Shown piece by piece: positions 36,118 through 42,500 of a stretch of 42,500 bases of DNA. Origin of the DNA: an uncultured Clostridia bacterium. Its GTDB lineage: Bacteria > Bacillota > Clostridia > TANB77 > CAG-508. Each line of letters opens with the position of its first letter. Positions within the stretch are counted from its first letter, which is position 1. The notes under the pieces were generated by a model that saw nothing but the letters and a program-made list of their open reading frames with translations, ran no database searches and was not told the origin of the DNA. The position numbers and the translations under genes are program-made. The stretch spans positions 1-42,500 of the forward strand of contig CALXUT010000024.1 in the NCBI GenBank assembly GCA_944391755.1, given 5' to 3'.

Positions 36118-36216
36118 AAAATAGTATAAAAATCACTGTAAGTAGAAATTATATTATAAAATACTTACAAAAGTGGAGGGAGGAAATATTAGTTATTAAA
36201 CTAGTATAAACCAATA

Positions 36217-38226
36217 ATGTCAGGAAATAGTAGAAAATTATTTGATAATTTAGTATCGAGAACAAAGGTATATCTAATCATCATATTTATACTACTAGTA
36301 ATCATTTCATATTTACAACCAATTATGATAATACCATCAATAGTAATTTATGTATGCATATTGGGATATTCCTATTTGGCTAATAATAAGAGAAAGAGTG
36401 AAATTTCAGAACAGTTACAAGATTTAACTCTTACGGTAGATTCAGCTGCAAAAAGCAGTTTAATAAATGCGCCATTTCCTCTAGTTATATTAGAAACCGA
36501 TGGAAATATCGTTTGGAAAAGTTCAAGATTTATAACGGAATTTGCTAATATAGATATTAATAATTATTTAAATGATTTAATAATCGATATAAAAAGTGAA
36601 ATTGAAAACAATAAAGACCAAAAAATAAAAACGATTATTAGAAAATTAGAAATAGATAAAAAGAAATATAAAATACATGCAGAGTTTGTAAAAACCAAAA
36701 GAAGCGAAAGAAAAAGACAAGCAGAATATATGTTAATATTGTATTTTATAGATGAAACAGAATTATATGAATTAAAACAGCAAAATGAAAACCAAAAAGT
36801 ATGTGTTGGAATCATAATGGTAGACAATTATGAAGAAGTCATCCAAAGATTAGATGCGGAGCAAAAAACGCAATTAATGGCTAAAGTAGAAAGATGTATA
36901 TATGATTGGGTAAATGAGACAAATGGAATATTATTAAAAGAAGAAAGAGATTCCTATGTTTATATATTTGAACAAGGAAATTTAGAAAAAATAAAAGAAA
37001 GTAAATTTGCAATATTAGATACAATTAAGGATGTAGTAAGAAAAGACAAAATACAGCTAACGCTTAGTATAGCAATATCTAATGAAGGAGATACGGACAA
37101 AGACGTATATAAATCAGCTACAGCTGCGATGGATGTTATATTAGGTAGAGGTGGAGACCAAGCTGTTATAAGAGAAAATGGAAAATACCAATTCTTTGGA
37201 GGAAAAGCAGAAGAGGTTGAAAAAAGAACAAAAGTAAAAGCAAGAATAGTAGCACATGCATTAGAAGAATTAATGAACGAATGTGAAAAAGTAATCATAA
37301 TGGGACATACAAACCCAGATATAGATGTAATGGGATCTGCATTAGGAATATATAGAATGGCTAAAACTTTAGACAAGGAAGTATATATTTTGACCAATAG
37401 TGAATCCGCATCAATAAAACCATTTTTAACAAATATACAAGAAGAATATCAAGATGTACTAATAGATAGTGGAACAGCATTAGAAAAAATTGACTCTGAA
37501 ACATTATTGGTTGTTGTAGACACTCATAAAAAATCTTATGTCGAAGAACCAGAATTATTAGAGAAAACAAATAAAATAGTAATCATAGATCATCATAGAA
37601 GAAGTGCAGATTTTATAGATCAAAGTATATTAACATTTCAAGAAGTATATGCATCATCTGCTTCTGAGTTAGTTACAGAAATCATACAATATACACAAAA
37701 AGATATAGAATTACAAACAATTGAAGCAGAAGCTTTATATGCAGGAATCATGATGGATACAAAAAACTTTACATTTAAAACAGGTGTTAGAACATTTGAA
37801 GCTGCAGCATTTTTAAGAAGATGTGGTGTAGATATTATAAAAGTAAAAAAATGGTTCCAAAGTGATTTAGAAAGCTATAATAAAATAGCAAGTATAGTAA
37901 AACAAGCAGAAATCATACGTGATACAATAGCTATATCAACATATGAAGTGTTAGAAAAAGATACAAGTTTAATATGTGCAAAAGCAGCTGATGAATTATT
38001 AACAATAGGAAATATAACTGCATCATTTGTATTAGGAAATATGGAAAATAAAATTTGTATAAGTGGTCGTTCTATTGGAGATATCAATGTACAGATGATA
38101 TTAGAAAAACTAGGCGGAGGAGGACACATTACTCTTGCTGGTGCACAATTAGAGAATGTAACAATAGAAGAAGCACAAAAGGAATTAATCGATAAAATAG
38201 AAGAATATTTCATGGAAAAGGAGTAA
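36217..38226 (+). CDS. gdpP: Cyclic-di-AMP phosphodiesterase GdpP
   Basis: The 669-residue membrane enzyme hydrolyses c-di-AMP. Order: two membrane helices (about 17-55), a PAS-like domain (about 65-165, APFPLVILETDGNIVWKSS), a degenerate GGDEF domain (about 195-325), and the DHH/DHHA1 catalytic part with MGHTNPDIDVMGSALG, VVVDTHKKS, IIDHHRRSADF and the terminal GGGGHITLAGAQL. Start choice is not clean: ATG 36217 is the first possible ATG after an in-frame stop at 36202, yet the nearest strong ribosome binding site (36175-36183) is about 34 bases away with a small TAGTT/AACTA hairpin in between. rplI starts 4 bases after the stop, the standard gdpP-rplI-dnaB order of Bacillota. Confidence 0.96.
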   Translation: MSGNSRKLFDNLVSRTKVYLIIIFILLVIISYLQPIMIIPSIVIYVCILGYSYLANNKRKSEISEQLQDLTLTVDSAAKSSLINAPFPLVILETDGNIVWKSSRFITEFANIDINNYLNDLIIDIKSEIENNKDQKIKTIIRKLEIDKKKYKIHAEFVKTKRSERKRQAEYMLILYFIDETELYELKQQNENQKVCVGIIMVDNYEEVIQRLDAEQKTQLMAKVERCIYDWVNETNGILLKEERDSYVYIFEQGNLEKIKESKFAILDTIKDVVRKDKIQLTLSIAISNEGDTDKDVYKSATAAMDVILGRGGDQAVIRENGKYQFFGGKAEEVEKRTKVKARIVAHALEELMNECEKVIIMGHTNPDIDVMGSALGIYRMAKTLDKEVYILTNSESASIKPFLTNIQEEYQDVLIDSGTALEKIDSETLLVVVDTHKKSYVEEPELLEKTNKIVIIDHHRRSADFIDQSILTFQEVYASSASELVTEIIQYTQKDIELQTIEAEALYAGIMMDTKNFTFKTGVRTFEAAAFLRRCGVDIIKVKKWFQSDLESYNKIASIVKQAEIIRDTIAISTYEVLEKDTSLICAKAADELLTIGNITASFVLGNMENKICISGRSIGDINVQMILEKLGGGGHITLAGAQLENVTIEEAQKELIDKIEEYFMEKE

Positions 38227-38229
38227 AGT

Positions 38230-38673
38230 ATGAAAGTAATACTAAAAGCGGATATAAAAGGAGTAGGAAAAAAGAATGAAGTGATAAATGCAGCAGATGG
38301 GTATGCCCGTAATTTCTTATTTCCAAAAAACTTAGCTGTTGAAGCAAATACAGAAAATATGAAAAAATTGCAAGCACAAAAAGATGCTACACAATATAAG
38401 AAAGATACTGAAAAAGAAGAGGCTAAAAAAATTGCTGAGAAAATGAATAAAATTATGGTTAGAATAAATGTAAAAGCTGGAGAAAATGGAAAAATTTTTG
38501 GTGGAGTTTCAGCAAAAGATATCGCAGAAAATTTAGAATTACAACATAATATAAAAGTTGATAAAAAGAAAATAGACTTAAGAGAAACAATTAAAACATT
38601 AGGAATTCATACAGTTGAAATTAAACTTTTTGAAGGTGTTATTGGAAAAATAAAAATAGATGTAAGAGGATAA
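38230..38673 (+). CDS. rplI: 50S ribosomal protein L9
   Basis: The 147-residue product has the L9 N-terminal RNA-binding domain ([39 protein letters not shown]), the long connecting helix ([31 protein letters not shown]) and the C-terminal domain ([42 protein letters not shown]). It binds 23S rRNA near the L1 stalk. It follows gdpP by 4 bases with AAGGAG inside the end of gdpP, so the two are translationally coupled. Confidence 0.98.
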   Translation: MKVILKADIKGVGKKNEVINAADGYARNFLFPKNLAVEANTENMKKLQAQKDATQYKKDTEKEEAKKIAEKMNKIMVRINVKAGENGKIFGGVSAKDIAENLELQHNIKVDKKKIDLRETIKTLGIHTVEIKLFEGVIGKIKIDVRG

Positions 38674-38678
38674 AATTT

Positions 38679-38724
38679 TGGAGGTTATCATGTAATACTA
38701 TATTTAACATATAACCTCCATTTT
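38679..38724 (+). terminator. Hairpin between rplI and dnaB
   Basis: A 10-bp perfect stem (38679-38688 with 38711-38720) is extended inward by ATGT/ACAT past a one-base bulge and followed by only four T. It is probably a weak attenuator between co-transcribed genes. The left arm contains GGAGG and the right arm CCTCC. Confidence 0.65.
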
Positions 38725-38739
38725 AAAGAGGAGTTAATT

Positions 38740-40074
38740 ATGGAACTAGGAAAAATACCACCACATGACATAGATGCTGAACAAGCCGTTCTTGGCAGTA
38801 TGCTTACAGATAAAGACGCAGTAATAGCAGCAGTAGAAGTTTTAAAAGAAGATGCTTTTTATAGAGACGATAATAAAATTATATATCAAGCAATTATAAA
38901 TTTATATAATCGATCTGAACCAATAGATATCATAACATTAAAAGATGAATTAGAATCTATGGATAAATTTGAACAAGTTGGAGGATTTGAATATTTAGCA
39001 AGTTTGCCAGATAAGGTACCAACAACAGCTAATGTGCAAAAATACATAAAAATAGTAGAAGAGAAATCGATATTAAGGAATTTAATAAAAACAGCAAATG
39101 AAATCATTGAATTAGGTTATAGTCCAACAGAAGATGTGGAAGATATCATGGATGGTGCGGAAAGAAAAATATTTGATATAATGCAGAGTAAAAACCAAAA
39201 AGGATATTCTCCAATAAAAGATGTTCTTGTAGAAAGTTTTACAAAATTGGAAGAACTTTATAATAGAAAACAACATATAACAGGTGTACCTACAGGGTTT
39301 GCAGAATTAGATTATAAATTAGCAGGATTACATGGTTCTGAATTAATACTAGTTGCAGCAAGACCAGCTATGGGAAAAACTGCATTTGCATTAAATATAG
39401 CAACAAATGCAGCATTAAGAGGTAAGGCACCTGTTGCCATATTTAGCTTAGAGATGTCAAAAGAACAATTAGTAAACAGAATCTTATGTAGTGAAGCGAT
39501 GGTAGATAGTAACAAAGTAAGAACAGGAAAATTAGAAGAAGATGACTGGGTAAAATTAGCAGGAGCAATAGGACCATTATCAGAAGGAGAAATATATATA
39601 GATGATACACCAGGAATTTCTGTTATGGAAATAAGAACAAAATGTAGAAAACTAAAAATGGAAAAAAATTTAGGACTAGTAGTAATCGATTATTTGCAAT
39701 TGGTTCAAGGAAGTAACAGGAGAACAGGAAGTAGAGAACAAGAAATCTCTGAAATCAGTAGATCATTAAAAATATTAGCAAAAGAATTAAATGTACCTGT
39801 TATAGCCTTATCACAGTTATCAAGAGCAGTAGAACAAAGACCAGACCATAGGCCAATGTTATCCGATTTGCGTGAATCTGGAGCCATAGAACAAGATGCG
39901 GATATCGTAATGTTTCTATATAGAGATGATTACTATAATAAAGAAAGTGAGAAAAAAGATATTGCAGAAGTTATTATAGCAAAACAAAGAGGTGGTTCGA
40001 CAGGTACAGTAGAACTATTGTGGATGGGAAATTATACGAAATTTGTAAATTTAGAAAAGAGGTTTGATGATTAA
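38740..40074 (+). CDS. dnaB: Replicative DNA helicase DnaB
   Basis: The 444-residue hexameric fork helicase is of normal length. The N-terminal DnaG-binding domain starts PPHDIDAEQAVLGSMLTDKDAV. The RecA-like motor has the P-loop ARPAMGKT (Lys213), SLEMSKEQLVNRILCSEA, Walker B VVIDYLQLVQG, ALSQLSRAVEQR, LSDLRESGAIEQDADIVMFLYRDDYY and the closing KQRGGSTGTVELLW. There is no intein. AGAGGAG precedes the start. It is the last gene of the gdpP-rplI-dnaB operon; I see no clear terminator between its stop and the promoter of the next gene. Confidence 0.98.
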   Translation: MELGKIPPHDIDAEQAVLGSMLTDKDAVIAAVEVLKEDAFYRDDNKIIYQAIINLYNRSEPIDIITLKDELESMDKFEQVGGFEYLASLPDKVPTTANVQKYIKIVEEKSILRNLIKTANEIIELGYSPTEDVEDIMDGAERKIFDIMQSKNQKGYSPIKDVLVESFTKLEELYNRKQHITGVPTGFAELDYKLAGLHGSELILVAARPAMGKTAFALNIATNAALRGKAPVAIFSLEMSKEQLVNRILCSEAMVDSNKVRTGKLEEDDWVKLAGAIGPLSEGEIYIDDTPGISVMEIRTKCRKLKMEKNLGLVVIDYLQLVQGSNRRTGSREQEISEISRSLKILAKELNVPVIALSQLSRAVEQRPDHRPMLSDLRESGAIEQDADIVMFLYRDDYYNKESEKKDIAEVIIAKQRGGSTGTVELLWMGNYTKFVNLEKRFDD

Positions 40075-40119
40075 AGTCGAAAAATAGGGATATTGGGAGA
40101 TGAAAAGTTTAAATTTTTA

Positions 40120-40148
40120 TTGATATTTCAAAGAAAAGGTGATACAAT
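40120..40148 (+). promoter_or_regulatory. Promoter of the 40197 gene
   Basis: TTGATA (40120-40125), 17 bases and TACAAT (40143-40148). A direct repeat ACTTGCA ... ACTTGCA (40155-40161, 40164-40170) covers the expected start of transcription. Confidence 0.65.
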
Positions 40149-40196
40149 AGAAATACTTGCAGAACTTGCAAATAATATATATTGGAGGCGGGATTT

Positions 40197-40562
40197 ATGC
40201 CACAAGCCAAAAAAGAATATTCACAAGACGAGTCATTTCTTATCTTGATGGGTATTCCGGACATTCTGAAATCTTCAGAATTGGTCTCAGCACTAGAGGA
40301 GAATTTTCAATTTGCGGGAGATGAGAAACCATCAATCACATTGCTTTATTGGCAAACGACCAATAGTGTCCAAAAATTTCAACTTTTGGGTTGGATAAGA
40401 GGAGGTTTAGCCAGACTAAAATTTAGAGCAATACAGTATATTGATTTGTATTCAAAGTTAGATTTTGAATATGCCATCATCGCAGTTCTTCAAAATGCAA
40501 CTGAAGAAGAAAGAAAAGCATATGAAGAAGAATTCAACAGAGTTATGAAGCAAAAGAAGTAA
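40197..40562 (+). CDS. Unknown protein with unusual base composition, 121 aa
   Basis: I do not recognise this 121-residue protein. It has no signal peptide or membrane helix. It starts MPQAKKEYSQDESFLILMGIPD, has mixed helix/strand character with aromatic-rich middle (LLYWQTTNSVQKFQLLGWIRGGLARLKF, QYIDLYSKLDFEYAIIAVL) and ends in a charged helix (TEEERKAYEEEFNRVMKQKK). ATG 40197 is chosen because GGAGG (40184-40188) lies 8 bases ahead; an upstream in-frame TTG overlaps that site. A hand count gives 37% G+C over 40261-40440 against 20% in tilS 40741-40800, and it uses CTG, CCG and GTC codons that its neighbours avoid. It is a single-gene unit with its own promoter and terminator. Confidence 0.8.
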   Translation: MPQAKKEYSQDESFLILMGIPDILKSSELVSALEENFQFAGDEKPSITLLYWQTTNSVQKFQLLGWIRGGLARLKFRAIQYIDLYSKLDFEYAIIAVLQNATEEERKAYEEEFNRVMKQKK

Positions 40563-40571
40563 AAATTTTCC

Positions 40572-40612
40572 CAAAATCACCTTTGTTCATCACAAAGGTG
40601 ATTTTGATTTTT
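40572..40612 (+). terminator. Intrinsic terminator before tilS
   Basis: A perfect 14-bp stem (40572-40585 with 40593-40606) has a TTCATCA loop, followed by ATTTTT. It ends 13 bases before the tilS start, so the tilS ribosome binding site follows it directly. Confidence 0.85.
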
Positions 40613-40625
40613 AAGAGAGGTAAAA

Positions 40626-41618
40626 ATGAAAGAAAAAGTATTAGAAACAATAAAGAAATATAATTTAATAAATGATAATGATAAAATCGTTTTAGGTGTA
40701 TCAGGAGGACCTGATTCTATTTCCATGTTAAACATTTTAAATGAGATAAGAAATGAAAAAATTATAAAATTTGATATAGTAGTAGCACATATAAATCACA
40801 TGATAAGAGAAGAAGCTGTAGATGATGAAAATTATGTAAAAAATTACTGTACTAAAAATCATATAGAATGTTTTATAAAAAGAATAGATGTATTAAAAAT
40901 GGCAAATGATAATAAAATGGGAACAGAAGAAGCAGGAAGAAATGTAAGATATCAATTTTTTGAAGAAGTAATGAAAAAAACAAATTCTAATAAAATAGGA
41001 ATTGCACATAATAAAAATGATAAAGTGGAAACAATTATCATGCATCTTCTTAGGGGAAGTGGACTTTCGGGCTTAAAAGGAATAGAACCAATGAGGGATA
41101 ATATGTATATAAGACCTCTTATAGAATGTGAGAGACCAGAAATAGAGCAATATTGCGAAGAAAAGAATTTAGAACCAAGAATAGATAAAACCAATTTTGA
41201 AAATGAATATACTAGAAATAAAATTAGGAATATTGTGATTCCGTATATAAAACAAGAATTTAACCCCAATATAATAGAAACAATCAATAGATTTTCAGAA
41301 TTAATTTCAGAAGAAAATGAATATTTAAATGAAATAACTGAAATGATTTATAATAAAATAGTATTAAACAAAGAGGAAAGAGAAATTGTATTAAATTTAA
41401 AAGGGTTTAATGAACAAAATAATGTAATAAAAAAACGATTAATTTTATTTACGATAAAGCAACTAACTGGTTCTAGCCAGGGTATAGAAAAAGTACATAT
41501 ACAGGATATCATAAAATTGTGTGGTAATAATATAGGTAATAAATTTTTGACACCGAATAAAAGAATAAAAATTTTAGTAAAAGATAAAAAAATATTTTTT
41601 ATGGTTCAGAACAAGTAA
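40626..41618 (+). CDS. tilS: tRNA(Ile)-lysidine synthase
   Basis: TilS adds lysine to C34 of the AUA-reading tRNA-Ile, essential here because ATA is used heavily. The PP-loop motif is VLGVSGGPDSISML (23-36). Further family blocks are VVAHINHMIREEAVDDENYVKNYC, GTEEAGRNVRYQFFEEV, IGIAHNKNDKVETIIMHLLRGSGLSGLKGI and RPLIECERPEIEQYCEE. At 330 residues it is much shorter than the roughly 450 of many relatives, with a reduced C-terminal domain (GNKFLTPNKRIKILVKDKK). GAGAGG precedes ATG. ftsH follows behind its own promoter; hpt, often found between tilS and ftsH, is missing. Confidence 0.95.
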   Translation: MKEKVLETIKKYNLINDNDKIVLGVSGGPDSISMLNILNEIRNEKIIKFDIVVAHINHMIREEAVDDENYVKNYCTKNHIECFIKRIDVLKMANDNKMGTEEAGRNVRYQFFEEVMKKTNSNKIGIAHNKNDKVETIIMHLLRGSGLSGLKGIEPMRDNMYIRPLIECERPEIEQYCEEKNLEPRIDKTNFENEYTRNKIRNIVIPYIKQEFNPNIIETINRFSELISEENEYLNEITEMIYNKIVLNKEEREIVLNLKGFNEQNNVIKKRLILFTIKQLTGSSQGIEKVHIQDIIKLCGNNIGNKFLTPNKRIKILVKDKKIFFMVQNK

Positions 41619-41676
41619 CCGTAGAAAAGTTTGAAAAATGTAACAAAAAGGACACAAAAAAGTCATAAAAAAACTA

Positions 41677-41705
41677 TTGAAAAAAGAAAAAAGGTATGTT
41701 ATAGT
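41677..41705 (+). promoter_or_regulatory. Promoter of ftsH
   Basis: TTGAAA (41677-41682), a 17-base spacer and TATAGT (41700-41705), followed by TAGGAGG before the ftsH start. Confidence 0.75.
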
Positions 41706-41737
41706 TGCAATGTAAAATTATGAATAGGAGGACTTAA

Positions 41738-42500
41738 ATGAGAAAAGGAATAAAAACTTTAGCAATGTGGTTAATCGTAGGAATCATCGTTATTGTATTA
41801 TTATCTTCCATTATGGAAAATAGTAGTTCACAAATGACATATTCTGAATTAATAACAAGTATTGGAAATGGAGAAGTTGAGAGTATAAATATATCATCAG
41901 ATGGTAGTATGGCAACAGTAAAGTTAAAAGATACTAGAATAGAAAGAGAAGTGAATATACCAAGCTTAGATAGTTTTATGACCTATGTAGAAGAATATTT
42001 AGTATCAGGTCAAATTACATTAGAGGAAGAAGACCAATCCATGTGGATTACCATTTTTAGTTTAATAACACCATTTGGATTATTAATTATTTTCTTAATC
42101 TTTTGGTTTTTAGTAATGAATGGTAGTCAAGGTGGAAACAAAACAATGACTTTTGGAAAATCAAAAGCAAGATTAATGGGAAATGAAGACAGAAATAAGG
42201 TTACATTTGATGATGTGGCAGGAGTAGACGAAGAAAAAGAAGAATTAGAAGAAATAGTAGAATTCCTAAAAAATCCAAGAAAATTCACTGAAATGGGAGC
42301 AAGAATACCAAAAGGCGTTTTACTTGTAGGTCAACCAGGAACTGGTAAAACTTTACTTGCAAAGGCTGTAGCTGGAGAAGCAGGAGTGCCATTCTTTATA
42401 ATAAGTGGATCAGATTTCGTAGAAATGTTTGTTGGTGTTGGTGCATCACGTGTAAGAGATTTATTTGAAGAAGCAAAGAAAAAAGCACCATGTATTATAT
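41738..42500 (+). CDS. ftsH: ATP-dependent zinc metalloprotease FtsH, 5' part (partial)
   Basis: Only the first 254 codons lie in the window. The N-terminal helix (about 6-26) and second helix (about 108-127, [15 protein letters not shown]) frame the small extracytoplasmic domain. The AAA domain then begins: [41 protein letters not shown], Walker [31 protein letters not shown], and the window ends at KKKAPCII, in Walker B. The zinc site (HEXXH) is beyond the edge. FtsH degrades damaged membrane proteins and selected regulators. The start follows TAGGAGG and gives the standard FtsH beginning. Confidence 0.97.
   Translation, partial: MRKGIKTLAMWLIVGIIVIVLLSSIMENSSSQMTYSELITSIGNGEVESINISSDGSMATVKLKDTRIEREVNIPSLDSFMTYVEEYLVSGQITLEEEDQSMWITIFSLITPFGLLIIFLIFWFLVMNGSQGGNKTMTFGKSKARLMGNEDRNKVTFDDVAGVDEEKEELEEIVEFLKNPRKFTEMGARIPKGVLLVGQPGTGKTLLAKAVAGEAGVPFFIISGSDFVEMFVGVGASRVRDLFEEAKKKAPCII

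Noticed and set aside
40139-40200. Origin or DnaA-box cluster near dnaB
   Set aside because: The ACTTGCA direct repeat does not match the TTATNCACA DnaA box and there are only two copies.

Overview
This window reads as a chromosomal segment of a low-GC (about 30% by eye), endospore-lineage Clostridia-type Bacillota. The basis is strongly A/T-biased codon use (AGA, TTA, ATA), Shine-Dalgarno sequences before nearly every gene, TTG starts after AGGTGATTTATTTG-type leaders, intrinsic terminators with T-tracts, and gene content (GerAB-like and Ger(x)C-like germination genes, AddB, GdpP, YitT). Genus cannot be set from the sequence alone. No rRNA, tRNA, CRISPR array, insertion sequence or prophage was seen.

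Layout. 1-1750: end of tuf (EF-Tu), its terminator, then a 49-aa protein and a coiled-coil protein of unknown role. 1750-8470: lipid synthesis and RNA genes (plsX, acpP, rnc, an ELP3-like radical SAM gene) interrupted by a divergent membrane WG-repeat protein, then a PstS-like substrate-binding protein overlapping a membrane-anchored secreted protein. 8470-14170: a yitT-family gene convergent with a minus-strand block: a frameshifted Ger(x)C, a GerAB permease, an HD-domain protein and a DUF4143 ATPase with an operator-like repeat cluster. 14170-24130: addB without addA, pgeF/ylmD-type laccase-domain gene, S66 carboxypeptidase, rpsB-tsf, xth, an AI-2E family transporter and a DUF368 protein. 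24130-32135: rpoB-rpoC with a long structured leader and a second structured RNA between the two genes. 32140-36025: accessory surface locus with a frameshifted pilin-like multi-domain protein, a small anchored protein, and a second HD protein related to the first. 36060-42500: gdpP-rplI-dnaB, a compositionally odd unknown gene, tilS and the 5' part of ftsH.

How it works together. Most of the plus strand is housekeeping: transcription (rpoBC), translation (tuf, rpsB, tsf, rplI, tilS), replication and repair (dnaB, addB, xth), phospholipid initiation (plsX/acpP), RNA processing (rnc), c-di-AMP turnover (gdpP) and membrane proteolysis (ftsH). The minus-strand and surface genes are accessory. 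The most unusual signals are RNA-level: the rpoB leader, the rpoB-rpoC intergenic element with two copies of one strand competing for one partner, a terminator-like hairpin that contains the yitT ribosome binding site, and repeat-based operators at the DUF4143 and addB promoters. Two genes (Ger(x)C and the pilin-like protein) are each broken by what looks like one extra A in an A4 run, so either sequence error or real decay must be excluded before those genes are interpreted.
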